This document shows positions 20,439 to 32,918 of a stretch of DNA of 64,000 nt, one piece after another. Source of the DNA: Gorsachius magnificus (Eukaryota > Chordata > Aves > Pelecaniformes > Ardeidae); assembly GCA_034008185.1 (NCBI GenBank), contig CM067086.1:66448286-66512285 (forward strand). The letters are read 5' to 3'. Both the position numbers and the translations under genes were made by a program. How positions within the stretch are numbered: the first letter of the stretch is position 1; each line of letters starts with the position of its first letter. Under the pieces are notes generated by a model. The model worked only from the letters and a program-made list of their open reading frames with translations, was not told the origin of the DNA and did no database searches.

Positions 20439-20744
20439 GATCACAGAATCCCAGAATGGCAGGGGTTGGAAGGGCCCTCCGGGGATCACCCAGTGCCACC
20501 CCCCTGCTCAAGCAGGCTCACCCAGAGCAGGGGGCACAGGACAGCATCCAGGTGGGGGTTGAATATCTCCAGAGAAGGAGACTCCACAGCCCCCCTGGGC
20601 AGCCTGGGCCAGGGCTCGGGCGCCCTCCAAGTCAAGAAGTTCTTCCTCACGTTCAACTGGAACTTCTTCTGCTTCAGGTTGTGCCCATGGCCCCTTGTCC
20701 TGGCGCTGGGCACCACTGAGAAGAGTCTGGCTCCGTCCTCATGA
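20439..20744 (-). mobile_element. CR1 LINE 3' fragment (group 3)
   Basis: Minus-strand copy. Reverse complement gives the coding remnant [40 protein letters not shown] and [17 protein letters not shown], then the 3' end CCAACCCCTGCCATTCTGGGATTCTGTGATC. Same group as the copies at 32919 and 40338 but with more differences, so probably an older insertion. It is 5'-truncated at 20744. Confidence 0.92.
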
Positions 20745-22559
20745 TGAGGACCCAGCAGCTGTGCAACCAGCAACACGACGGCCAACTTCTGCTTTCCACC
20801 GGAGAGGAATATGGACCCCAAATGATCACAGCTTGAGCTGGAGCTTGATGCCGCATCTGAACCCCCTGAGCTCAGGGAGAGCCTCTCCCCAGACCTGCAC
20901 AAATCTTCTGTCTGGCTCTAAGCAAATGATGAGAAAATTTATTAAAGAACGCCCAGATACTGACCCCATCTCCCCATTTAATATGTTCAAGGACCACCTT
21001 GTCGCTAGCAAGGACTGAAATCCTGGAGCGCCCTGGGCACAGCTTCATGGGGCAAGCACTGTTGACCGGCACATGACCGTTGTCATTTCACAGGCTTTAT
21101 TTGTTGGAAAGAAAAAGGAAAAAAAATCCCATCATGATGCCATGATGCAGCCGTTGTTTTATCTCACAGGGAGGTTGAATAAGGCCTTGTAATTGCTGGA
21201 AGATTTATGAGACTGGAATTATGCTCGATTGTTGCTGGCTGATGTATCCGTGGCGTGGATGTTGTGAAAGCACCTTATGAGACAACATGTAAGGAAACTT
21301 CAGAAGGTGTGTGACCTCTGGAGGCAAAACAAAAAAAAACTCCTCACACCCCGCAGTAGGTCGATTTTTATGTGGTGTTGACAGGGAACCATTGTCCCCC
21401 ATGGCCAAAATCAAACCTCTGGAGCTGACGTTACTTGTGCTGCATCAGATGAACAGCAGTAGGGTTAGTGGTCATGTTTCAGGCTGCCTCTAATTCTCCA
21501 GGGCTTTTGCATGTCAGGGGACCATGCGTGAGTTATTCGCAAGCCTCTTCCAAAGCAGAAAGTATTGGAACAACCACGTGGTTTTCTTCATTCAACATGT
21601 TCTCGCCATGAGCACAACCCTGCTCCTTTGGGAGGGACTGGCGTCTGGGGTCCATATTCCTCTCCGGTGGAAAGGCAGTGGGATAACCCAGAGCCACACT
21701 AGTGCCTGGGAAAGCATCATGGGGTCTGGCTGGTTTGGGAAATGCATCTTTGACCTGGTGCCATCAGGGTGACTTCACTGCAAGGCTGCAGCCCGCTTTG
21801 CGTGAATCCCATAGTTCAGCTGCAATCGTATTGTCATTGGATGCATTTACCCTACCACCCCATCAAGGTCTGACCATGTCCTTTAACATTTTAATGCCAA
21901 AAGCATCCCTGTAAGGGCATGGATGCTGTTTTGTGCCCTGACCCATTTGCTCTAACTGCAGCACGTATTTAACCGGCTCAACTGGGTGACAAGCCTACAG
22001 CACTCACCAGATATAAGAACTGTACCTTCTCATTATTTTTATTTTTTTGTACTTTTCTGAAACCTTTTTTCCCAAGCTTTTCTTCCCTGCAGCTTTGTGC
22101 AGCTCTACCTACGAGCCAACAGAGGCAATGCCATCCGCCCCACGCTGCGCACTGAGCAGGGTGTTCATCGCGCCTTGCAAACCTTCTCTAGATTCTTCTG
22201 TGTGCTCTTCTACCGCATCTGAGTGCTTGTCTTTGATTTTATACTTTACAAGGTTAGAGAGTTCTTCTCTTTTGCAACCAAAACCAATGACTTGTAGGTA
22301 TTCTAGTAAACATTTGTGAAACAGAGAGTGACTGTGAGCAGTGGGTTGAGGAAAGTGAGGAAAAGGGTGTGAAGCTGCAAGAGCAGGCTCTGCTAGATGT
22401 GACTTCAGGTAGAAACCTCACCTCCTGTAAGGCAGCTGAGCCCTCTGCTCACCCCTGCCTGAAATAACCTGCATGTCTGGAGACCATTGCATGAGACCAG
22501 CAAGTTATATATTCACATATATATTTAGGCAAGAGCTGTTTCAAAACCCCATGGTCAAT
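20745..22559. other. Intergenic, no gene seen
   Basis: 1.8 kb of mixed sequence. The T-rich stretch at 22030-22070 has no element attached. No exon, RNA or recognisable repeat. Confidence 0.5.
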
Positions 22560-22980
22560 AGAATCATAGAATTGTTTAGGTTGGAAAAGACCTTGAAGAT
22601 CATCAAGCCCAACCGTTCCCCTAACTCTGCCATCCCACCACTAAATCCTGGCCCTAAGCACCTCGTCTGCCCAGCTTTTAAATCCCCCCAGGGATGGGGA
22701 CTCGACCCTTTCCCTGGGCAGCCCCTTCCAGTGTCTGACAGCCCTTTGGGGAAGGAATTGTTCCCAATGGCCAACCTAACCCTGCCCTGGCACAACTTGA
22801 GGCCGTTTCCCCTTGTCCCATCGCCCGTTCCCTGGGAGCAGAGACCGACCCCCCCCGGCTCCCCCCTCCTCTCAGGCAGTTGTAGGGAGCGATGAGGGCT
22901 CCCCTCAGCCTCCTCTGCTCCAGGCTGAACACCCCCAGCTCCCCCAGACACTCCCCAGCAGCCTGGGGCTCCAGACCCCA
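22560..22980 (-). mobile_element. CR1 LINE 3' fragment (group 1, 420 bp)
   Basis: Begins at the left with AGAATCATAGAATTGTTTAG (reverse-complement tail) and runs to about 22980. On the minus strand the words [34 protein letters not shown] and the 3' UTR end GGTCTTTTCCAACCTAAACA are typical. Long C runs have shifted its reading frame in places. It is a near relative of the copy at 25961. Confidence 0.92.
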
Positions 22981-25960
22981 AGTACTCAATACTCACACCA
23001 AACCCTTTCCAAAGACTCTCCATCCCTAATTGCTTTCTGCTTGTGGCATGAGGCATTGCTCATTGGTGTTCTCCTGCGTGGTTGTGGATGACCATTGCCC
23101 AGCTTTTGCCAGGTGCATTGCACCTTGCTCACCCCAAAGGGCTCCACAGGTTTGTGTTGGTCTGGCAGCAGCTGGGTCTGCCCTGGGGACCTGCTGGTGG
23201 GAATTGTACCCCTGGAGCATCCGTCCATTCATCCATCCTTGGTTCTGGCTGCAGTTTGGTGAATCTGACACTGCAATAAGGACTTGGATGAAGCAAAAGC
23301 CAAGCTGAAAAAAAGATAAGGGTCTGTAACACTGTGAGGAATACGCTGTGTTTGATGTATTTTTATAAATGTGAAAAAGGGCTATAGGATTTTTTGAAGC
23401 ACAGCACTTTGCAACCTCTGTAATCTTGCTTGCGGCTAGCTGAGAATCAGGGATAATATTTTTGCATCATTTAGATGAGCTGTTCCCAGGGGAGGCAGTG
23501 CCAAGCGTGCCTCTTGCCAGAGGGCAATGACATTTCAGTTCCCAATTGCCTTCTCTGCCTCCAAACACCCACAGACCTCCCCAGTCATCACCCTCCTGTT
23601 CCCAAATTCTCAATAAACAGGCTCTTTCCACCAAGTAATTCCCAAGAACTCCCCTGTAGCCCAAGACAATTGTATCTGTAAATGCTAGCACAGTATGTGC
23701 CAGGTTTGGCACCTCTCAGAAATCTAGAAGTGAGGGTTTTTTTTCCCTTTCTTTTTTCCTGGTCTTTAAAGGATTAAACTACAGACATTTCGACACGTTG
23801 GCTTGGGTTTTGTCTTTACTCCGAATTCATAATGAGCTTCAGCGAGTGGAGAGGTGTCTTTCTCCAAGGAATGGAGAGGGTTTCAGGTTTTGGTGGTTAC
23901 CACATGGCTTCACACCTTGTTTGCAAGATGTGGCTGGACGTGTTTGGTTTAGGGATGGGTGAGGGTATTAGAAATGCTTGAAATACATATTTGAGTGGAT
24001 GCATCCAGGAGAAGATAAGTTACATGGTTTTGCATAATACAGGTGAAATCTGTGTTGCCTGGAAGATGGGAATATCACTGAGAACATGGAGAGATGTAGA
24101 GCAACAAAACCTTAAAGCCTTTTGTCTTATGAACTTTGAATTGAACTTCTGCAGTGGATCTGATCTGGATGAAATATCATATCTGAGGCTGATCCTTATC
24201 TCTTAAACCTTTCCTTTGTTTCTTTGATTCTTTGGGCTTTACCCTCTTGTTTTATTGTGAGTGGCCCAAAGCTTTGATCTCGCAGTGAGCCCCGGCGGGC
24301 GGCACAAACCTTTGCTTTGGTGCGAGACACGCAGAGGGACATGGGGATACTCAGACAGCCCAAAGAGACAAGAGGTTACTTCTTCTGCGGCAAAGTCCGA
24401 AGGCAAATGGGGTAACTTCAGAGTTTGTTGTCTCCCCTTACATGATGGGAAACTGGAAATTCACACGGGTATTTCCACAGTAAGAAAATGCACCTGTGGG
24501 AACCGGGTTGTTGTATGTCTGTTTCCAATTTTATTTACAATCCCTTTTATTTTTTTAAAGAGTCTGAGCAATTTAAGCTTACCTTCCTTTAATGTAAAAT
24601 AATTGAAACCAAAGCTCTTAAACGCTTTATAATGTCTTTTTCTCTGCTTTTTACAGTCGTGAGCAGAGGTTTTATTCTTCCGAAGTATCTAGGTTGCTAA
24701 GCTTGAATTATATTTTACCTTTTTGGGAAATTCCTTTACTAGAAACGAACAGCTGGTCTTAATCTGATCCAATGATACCTGCTGATCTATACAGTAAGAG
24801 CAAAGTGAGGCCAACCGTGCTGGAAAGCGTCGGGGGCTTCTCTGCAAATATTCATTCATTGTTTTGGACTACTTTTTTTTTTTTAAAGTAATGATGTAGA
24901 GAGACTCTTCAGGCTTACTCCCCACGTTTTCCATTAGTGGTAATTTAAAACTTTGAAAAATGTACAGTAACTTGCCTAGGTCAGCTGAGTATCAGCATGT
25001 AGCTTTTCATTCACATTTTTCATTTAATCCGGTGGCTTTGAATTCCTTGCCTTGTGAGTTCCTATATTTGAAGATTAGGAACTGCTTCTGGCTATGTAGA
25101 ATTACATGCTTTTAGATGAAATTTAATCCCTTGTAAAAGGTTTTGTTCGCAGTGATCTTTCCTGTTCGCAGCAATGGGCCGCCTGGCTGAGAGCGGATGA
25201 CACAGGTGAAGACATCAGTGGACAAGAAGCAAACAAAAAAAAAAATAATCGCAGCCTGCATTTAGGATCAAATCTTTATCAGAGGTTTCAGCGATCTGGC
25301 AGCTTAGAGACCTCTGCCTTTGATTCCAGGAAAGCAGCACAGCAAAATGAAAGTCTGCAAAACCTATTGAGAATAAATTGGAGGCGTACGCACCGCCTGT
25401 GTTTTGACAGGGTTTGAAGTGGGAAGTCTTGGCTTTGGAAGGATTTGGTGTGTGATCCAAGCGCTCCCAGTCCCACGGTCCAGCCAGGACTTCTGCCTTC
25501 GTAGCAGAATGGAGACCTTTCCCTCTTGCCCCTTGAGACCTCTCCCAGGAGGGACGGGTCAGGGCTGACCTCCTGCACAGGGGCAGCCAAAATGAGAGGG
25601 TTTTTCTCTGAGCAATGGGTGATTTGCACATCTTGGGATGCAAAACTCTCCAGCAGGGTCTGGGGCTGAAGGGGCTATCAATTCAATATCTTTTTGCCAG
25701 TGACTCCTCAGGGTACCCAGAAAAACAAAGCAGAGGCACGGATTGAAAAGCTCTGCTTAGTGCGAGTGGCCTTTTTGCATTCATCCTGGAAACTAGTGAC
25801 AGTCAAAAAAGATAAACATTCCCTGCTCCTTCCAAACTCCATATCCATCCACGCCGTTCCAGTCTGCCATGAAAATGAACCCTGCAAAAACCAGCTGCTT
25901 TCCTTGCCCCCATGGGCTGTGCCTCCTACCCTGCCTCAACCACCCGCAGTATCAGCCTTG
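22981..25960. other. Intergenic with a candidate non-coding element
   Basis: No gene. Complex AT-rich sequence at about 24500-25210 has the look of conserved non-coding DNA (see findings). The rest is mixed. Open frames of up to 142 codons on the minus strand near 25215-25643 show no domain. Confidence 0.5.
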
Positions 25961-26282
25961 ATCACAGAGTTGTAGAATCATGGAATCATTTGGCTGGAAA
26001 AGCCCTTTAAGATCATCAAGCCCAACCGTTCCCCTAACCCTGCCATCCCACCACTAAACCCTGTCCCTAAGCACCTCGTCTGCCCAGCTTTTAAATCCCC
26101 CCAGGGATGGGGACTCGACCCCTTCCCTGGGCAGCCCCTTCCAATGTTTGACAGCCCTTTCAGGGAAGAAATTTTTCCCAATGTCCAACCTAACCCTGCC
26201 CTGGTGCAACTTGAGGCCGTTGCCCCTCATCCTATCACCCGTTACCTGGGAGCAGAGACCAACGCCCACCTCTCTACAACAA
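25961..26282 (-). mobile_element. CR1 LINE 3' fragment (group 1)
   Basis: Minus strand. Coding remnant [40 protein letters not shown] and [19 protein letters not shown], then stop and 3' UTR, with a tail at the left edge (TGTAGAATCATGGAATCATT). The reading frame is still open over about 80 codons. It is closely similar to the copy at 22560 and to the plus-strand copy at 30571. Confidence 0.92.
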
Positions 26283-28392
26283 TATCTGATATCTGATAGC
26301 AGGAGCCTGCGTGGGACATGGGACAGAGAGGATGGTCCCACCCAGTGCCCAGGAGCATCCACAGGACATGCCAGGAGAGCAGATGTGGGGAAAATATCTT
26401 TGAAAGCAAAGAGCTTATGGATTCAGAGTGGGGCTGTGAATTGTGTTTTCAGGAGTGTGTCGTTGGGGCACGTTGAATCTTCCCATGGAGGACAAGAAAA
26501 AAAAAAGCACCAGATGACTTAGGTGACAAATTACATCGGTTAAACCACAGATCTTGCGATGGATGCTGGCTGCTGGTGAATGGCAGTCCCCTGGCTGGGA
26601 TGTGCATACAACCTTTAGGGAAAAGAGTTGGTAAACCCCACTGTTTTCAGGCGCTTACAGAAAACGAAGGGGGAGGAAAAAAAAGAGTTCACTTAGTGAC
26701 TGAGCTGTTCGTTGCACATTGTTCGCCCAGCTCTAGCAGAGTTAAAAGCTTGGCTGAATCCAACCAAAATTCAGAAATTTCGCTTCTGAATAAAGCATGT
26801 GAGCCTGGCCCAGAAGTAGGCTGCTCTCTTCCTTTTATGAATCGGTCTCCAAGATAGGCTCACATTCCTGAGAAACAAGCCTGGAATAACACGGCTGGCT
26901 TTTGGGTGCCATACGCTGATTACAAGGAAGCGACAGTCTCCCCTGTATGAACAGCTTTTATGTTGAAAGAGGTCGGTGCTATAGCATTTGTTGAAAAATG
27001 GCTTTTTAATGTGCTTTATGGGCTGTCAGAGCGTAATGAATGTAAACCGTAAACCTGGCTTCGTCAGAATGATATTTTATTTTTTTGCTTTATCGACCAG
27101 ACGCAATGAATCTCAGATCAATTAGTTGCGCTTTGAAGTTTGCTCTTGATCCAGATCTTCAATAAAAAGGAAGTTTCCAAATCACTGGTCTGTGAACGCT
27201 GTTTGTGATTAATTACCCTCTTATAATCTGAGGAATTCTGGTCCTTGCTGTATTTTGAATACCTCAGACTGCATGGGGAGTTTGATTTTGGCTGGTATAT
27301 TTGGAAACTGCTAATAAACACCTCCTTCCTGTTTTTCTTGCTACCGTGTATAACAAATTGTTAAAAAACTTGCTTCCCCATTTCAGCCGCTTGCCTGTCC
27401 AACCAGACCCGAACCGTATTATCGGTTAATCAACATCGTATATCATTTGCCAGCAAATTTTCTCAGCTGTTAAAAGCAGGACTCTGTCTCTGGCTGTAAC
27501 AAAAAGTGACTAACTTTGCACTGCAATAAAGCTGGAGGAAGAAACCTTATACGAAGCCTCTTCTAGAGACAAATAATGACTGATACGGTTTTAAATTCGA
27601 AACCGAGTTTTATGCAAAGCTTCCTAAAAATAACAGCGTGTTTTCCTGTCGATGCCTGGGTTAATTGGAGCGCGGGGACCGTCGTGGATGTGGAGGGTTC
27701 GCTTCATCCTGGGAAATGATGCCGAGCCATGCCCGCAGCGCGAACATCTGTTCGGGCAAAGATTTTAAGGTTAATATTGTATGGAGGATGTTTGTTTAGA
27801 CAGGATGAATGCTTTTGTGAAATCTAATATTAGGCTCTATCTAGGTATGTCCGGTTGGCACCGGCTTCTGCATTTTGTGCGCGAACAAATGTTAATTAGC
27901 AGGAGAAAAAAATTTCCCACTTTGTCTCTGAAGTAATGCAGCGTGGCAGTGGAAATAGATTAGTTCTAGCTGCTGAAAGGGCCTTCGGTTGTTGCCTTGC
28001 GCAAGCGTTATCAGTGTTTGTGTTGTGCTTTGGGTGTTTGTTTGCCGGCAGCCGTGGGCTGGTGCCCGCTCGGAGCGGGTGACTCACGGCCGGCTCGCTC
28101 CGGCAAAGGCTGTTTTCAGCACGTTGGTTGTACAAGCTTCTTAAATCCATCTCTTTCATGGCGCTAGCGGTCATAAATGCTTTCAGAAGTTTCCCTGAAA
28201 TTGTGTGTTCAGGCTGTTTTGAAGTCCAAGCCCTTGTTTTTAGACTCTGTGCTACTTTTAACCGTTTATATTTTGGATATTCCAGCTTCTGTTGTTCCTT
28301 TACCTCCTTCACCCCCAGGCTGCCTCTCCGGGGTAGCTGTCGCTGGGTTCAAGGCAGGTTGAGTGTCATGCCACACAGTTGAAGGGTGGATG
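26283..28392. other. Intergenic with a long candidate conserved element
   Basis: No gene supported. From about 26880 to 28160 the sequence is AT-rich, free of repeats and homopolymers and full of TAAT-type words, yet it retains scattered CpGs. That is the usual look of vertebrate conserved non-coding sequence (see findings). Confidence 0.5.
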
Positions 28393-28452
28393 GAAGGTTG
28401 GACTTGATGATCTTAAAGGTCTTTTCCAACATAGATGATTCTATGATTCTAT
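28393..28452 (+). mobile_element. CR1 LINE 3' end, short (group 1)
   Basis: AAGGTTGGACTTGATGATCT, TAAAGGTCTTTTCCAACATA and two ATTCTATG-type units. Only the last 60 bases of the element survive. Confidence 0.9.
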
Positions 28453-30382
28453 AAGGGACATGGCTTTTGCAAAGGAATGGTGGCTTCAGCCTGAGTCTCC
28501 TGGGTGTTACCATGTCCTACATTCCCACCACCGTGGATTTAGGGTGGGTACATGTGAACCCCCTGGTGAGGACACCAGCTCTCCAGCCTCTGGTACCTCC
28601 CTCCTGGTTCCTGCCGATGGGGTACGGCACCATCCCAGCTGGCTGTCGGCGGGCAGAGACCTGAGGGGCTCAGCTCCTCTCAGTTCCCACTGCTGCAGGA
28701 AGGGGAAACCTTGCCCCAAGTCAGCTGTGGTTTTGCAGCTTCTGTTTGACTCTCTAAGGAGTCCCCATGGTGGTAACACACCTCCAAGCTCACCACAGCT
28801 ATCAAAGCAAAGCACAGCCCTGAGGGTTCGAGGGACTGGTGTGTTTGAAACCAACTGCAGAAGCAAATCCCACTTTCCGCTGGATTTGGGTCCTTGAGGC
28901 CCGAGATCACAACAGCCCCAGGATGCTTCGCCGTGGTGCTCCACTGGGGTGTCGAGGCAGCAGAGCTGTAGAGGTGTTGGTCGGCTGACCCTACATGTGC
29001 TGGCCAGTCACCACCGGTCAGGACATACTCCGAGCATCTCTGTTCCTCCAGTTCCTCCTTTTCACAAATCTTGTACCTCTTCCATGTCTACTTTTCTGTC
29101 AGTCCTCCTGCTTGTTCCCTGGTTAATTGCTTCTTTGGAAGCATCGTTAACTGCATTGTTTGGAAATAACCCAGGCTGAAGGGGAAATGTGGAGTGAAAA
29201 AGCTCCAGGGGTGGCTGTACAGGAGGGGAAGGCTCTCCCTTGCCTCCTCGCAGGCTGGAGCATCTTATGTCTGCTCCACCCAGCCAAATGAAAATTACCT
29301 GCATTTGCCCAGGGAGAGTGCCAGGGCTCATCTGTTGGCATTGCCCCTTTCCCCTCCCAGCGATGACCACTGTCACGTCCCCACACCATTGCCTCTTCTT
29401 GCTTGTCTGCAACAACCAAGCCTTTAAAAGCAACAAAAAGAAGAAGGGAAAGGTGAGGAGGTGGAATCTCCATGAGAGAGGGATGGGAAATCCACCTGTA
29501 GTTTTGGGCCATGACAGCGTGATCCTTTGGATTGAACATCTTCAAATATGACTCAGACATCACCGTTTGAGTCATCCCACGATGGGGCAGGATGTGGGAA
29601 GAAAAAACAGCAGAGACCGCAGAATCCTCTGAGTCAAACAGGTCTTCGGCAGAGTTGGGAGGGAATTTGGGACAGAGGAGGACTCCGGGGCACATAACCT
29701 CTTTGAAATGCACTGGAAGGGCAATGGATGCTGCAGGGAAATGGGGCACCCCTCCCTTTGCTCGGGTGGCCAGCAGGTATCCGATGGCCCCAGCAGCATC
29801 AGAAGTGCTGAGCTTTGCCAACACATCCTTTCGGCTGTGCCAAAACATCCTTTAGGATGTGCCCACGGTGCTTTATTCTCGACTTGCAGCGTACGCAACA
29901 GGTCAAGGCAGCCTGCAGCTGTGCTGCCACCTCCCCCAAGCAACCCACCGAGGCACAGCACACCTTAGCAGTCACTATTTGCTTTCCACCCCCCATGTTT
30001 TTGTTATATTTAGAGCTTATTTTTGGCTGGACTTCCCCAGTGCCGGGGCTGGCTAATGCTCTCTAGTTAGAGTTGGCTCAGGATTTTACACCCTGCCCTC
30101 GGACAGCAGGTCCTGCCCAGGTGGATGGAAACGAGCCAGCCTGCGAGCCGGGATTTTGGCAGCGGCAAGGGAGAGGGCGGCAGATGAAAGCGCCTGTCCT
30201 TCACGCCAGCTCCCCTGTGGCAGCCCGGCAAGTTCAGATCATCCTGGTACCGTGCAAAAACCTGTTTTGGCCTGAAGGTCTGGCCTGAAGTATTTGGGAT
30301 GTAGTTGTGTTGGATGGAAAAGAAATCTCCCGTGGAAGGAGACTTGTTAGCTTATTTTAGTGACCCAAGGCACGGGGAGGTT
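28453..30382. other. Intergenic, no gene seen
   Basis: About 1.9 kb of moderately GC-rich sequence with several long chance frames on both strands (up to 233 codons on the minus strand at 29147-29848). None has a domain, a conserved motif or sensible splice sites. No repeat recognised. Confidence 0.5.
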
Positions 30383-30430
30383 AAATCATAGAATCGTTTA
30401 GGTTGGAAAAGGCCTTTAAGACCTTTAAAT
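30383..30430 (-). mobile_element. CR1 LINE 3' end, very short (group 1)
   Basis: AAATCATAGAATCGTTTAGG and TTGGAAAAGGCCTTTAAGA are the reverse complement of a group 1 tail and final UTR. Less than 50 bases remain. It lies 140 bases left of a plus-strand CR1, with tails pointing away from each other. Confidence 0.82.
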
Positions 30431-30570
30431 GAGCTGCCCACAGTCAAGCAGAGGCTCTGGACCAGGCATTTTGCTGTTGATCCCAGATTTCTGTATTGCA
30501 GCCCCATTCCCAAAACTTTTGGGCAGCGTTTTTATCCTGGTACAAGTCCATGGGAGCAGTGATGGGCTGT

Positions 30571-30751
30571 TAAGCATTGGAAGGGGCTGCCCAGGGAAGG
30601 GGTCGAGTCCCCATCCCTGGGGGTATTTAAAAGCCGGGCAGACGAGATGCTTAGGGCCAGGGTTTAGTGGTGGGATGGCAGGGTTAGGGGAATGGTTGGG
30701 CTTGATGATCTTCAAGGTCTTTTCCAACCTAAATGATTCTGTGATTCTGTG
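30571..30751 (+). mobile_element. CR1 LINE 3' fragment (group 1)
   Basis: GCATTGGAAGGGGCTGCCCA, GGGTCGAGTCCCCATCCCTG, then the stop region, 3' UTR (GGGCTTGATGATCTTCAAGG) and ATTCTGTG tail. It encodes only the last 30 or so residues of the CR1 polyprotein. Similar to the reverse-strand copies at 22560 and 25961. Confidence 0.92.
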
Positions 30752-32918
30752 CCGCAGCGCTGGGCACCAGCGAGGGCTTTGCAGGGCGTTGCAGCCCAGT
30801 CTCGACCCCACGGTTTCTTTGTGCTTCTTCAGAAGGATGTGATTAAGGCCTGACCGGGGGAACAAAGCACCTCACTTGAGTATGCTAAACTTTATTGGTG
30901 TGTACAAAATTATAAAGGAAAAAAAAAAAAAAAGAGAAGGTAATCTGGAGAATGTTTGACGGCGAGCCCGTTTGTGTTTTGAAATGACACAATGTGTGTG
31001 TTTTATGATAGCTGCAACCACTTTGCATGGAGATAAGAGATTTAACATCATGGTTTTTTCCTTCGCCGTCATTTAGAAAAAAAGAAGCCAACATACCATT
31101 GCCGAAAAACATAAACAAAGTAGCCTTTTATATCTTTTTCTTAAAACTCGGGCTGTTCCAAATGTACTTTTACTGAATGGCTGGTGGGTTTGTTTTTTTT
31201 TTAAGTAGCAGAAATGTTGGTCGATTTTAAAACAGTTCCTTACAGCTTCCCAGATAAATAAATTAGAAGTTAGAGCTGGTTTAGTGGCCACTTCCTGCCA
31301 TGAAGGCCAAACAGGATTCATTCCCTGTTTTCTCTGTCACGCAAGGACCGGGCTGGGAGCACACAGGTTATGACTAGGAGAGTGTTTCCACCTCCTCTCT
31401 ATTTAATTAGTCATATAATTAACACTTACTAAAAGGAGGTAATTTTTTCCGAACCCTTGTAAACTCCTAACCACTTCATGGAGTTAGTGCTACTTTCAAA
31501 AAGGCTGCTGCAGAACATGCCGGTGTTTTCCAGCCTCAGACAATGTTTTTTCCCTACCAGCGTGCAAGAATCACACAGCGTAGATAAAATCTGTACTACA
31601 AAATGCCAAATTATTCACTCTGTCTCTCTGAAGCCTACAGTTGCCTTATAACATGTGAAAGACAAATAGCCTAAGTAACGAATAGAAAAGAAATAGTGGG
31701 GTAAAAAAGGGCTTAATGTGGCAGTAGGGAGGAAAAAATGAGAATCCTGGAAAATCTGCCGTGAAAAATGACTATTTCTTCTTAACACATAGGCAGGGGA
31801 TGTCCCTGCAGCTGTAACTGCATTCCCTTCCCTCCTGCAGCACTTGTATCCCCAGAGCTGGGTGTTGTGCAGGATCAGTCCCAGCCAGGCAGGCTCCGAG
31901 GGACGGCTGAGCAGCGCGATCCCCAGCGGCGGCTGTGCTGGCAGGGGAGAAGCGGCTGGTTGGGATGTAAGGTGGGATGTAAGGTGGGATGTATGGTGAG
32001 ATGTAAGGTAGGATGCGATGTTCCCCCCGGCCCTTGCCTGCGGGCTGGGCTGTGAACCACGTCCCCAGGGTGATCCAGACCTGTAAAAAATCTCTTTGCT
32101 CCCCCGATTACTGTTCTGCTAACCTGGATCGTTTCCCCGGGGGATGGGGGTCAGCTGTGAGCAGCTTGGCAGATGGGAACATGCTACCCCAGCTCCCTAG
32201 CTTTGCTGGTGGAGAAATACCCATTAGTGAGCTACATTTGTGCTCAACCCCCCTCAAAAAAACTCCAAGGCACCTTTTTTTTCCTTGGGAATGATCTCAG
32301 GAGCAAAAAGCAGGGAGCAATTTTTCCCCAGCTCCCGCTAGGCAGCTCCTGGCATAACCCAAACAATTTCTTCCATGTCCCCAAACTTCCTGGTTACGGG
32401 GTGCAAAGCCGCGCGAGCTTCCTTAACCTCCCAGCAGAAGGATGCGCCTGTTTGGGGCCCCCAGGATGGGACAGGGCAGGGGGAATGGGGCGATGGCCAT
32501 GCGCGCCTGCGGGCCGGGGACAGCCCTGTTTACATTAGCCGGCGGGGAGTGGGCCCGTGCGGCGTTTGCTAACCTGGTTGCCGGTCCCATCTGCCTGGGA
32601 AGTATCGCTGCCTCCGGGAGCTGGGGGAGGACAGGGAAGAGCAGACAGCCCCTTCCCTATGCCGCCGGGGGGATGAGCTCCCTACGTGGGGCCATCTTGG
32701 CTGCCTGGCCCTGTGGCGTGATGGCCACCACGGAGAGCAGATGTGCTGCCCCAGCGAAGGGGAATGCTCCCATCATGGTGATGGGAAACTCCTTCCCTGT
32801 TGGGGTTTTGGCTGGTTTGTTGCCCCTGATCCCCTTGGAGCATTTGGGTGGCAGAATCACAAAACAGTCACTCCTGTTCACAGGGAACTGGGTTTTCCCC
32901 CTTTTCTTCTGCACCGTG
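30752..32918. other. Intergenic, AT-rich then GC-rich, no gene seen
   Basis: 30850-31770 is AT-rich, complex and free of CR1, with a 17-base A run near 30918 and homeodomain-type words near 31401-31423. From 31800 on it becomes GC-rich, with a short 12-base minisatellite. No exon or RNA gene is supported. Confidence 0.5.
31961..32020. repeat. 12-bp minisatellite (GGGATGTAAGGT)n
   Basis: About five head-to-tail copies of GGGATGTAAGGT with single-base changes (GGGATGTATGGT, GAGATGTAAGGT, AGGATGCGATGT). The reverse-strand reading looks protein-like (repeated HPTLHP) only because of the repeat. Confidence 0.85.

Noticed and set aside
29147..29848. 233-codon minus-strand open frame
   Set aside because: No domain or motif, overlapping frames on the other strand, no promoter or splice context.
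31961..32020. CRISPR-like or coding tandem repeat
   Set aside because: 12-bp units follow one another without spacers in a vertebrate genome; it is a minisatellite.
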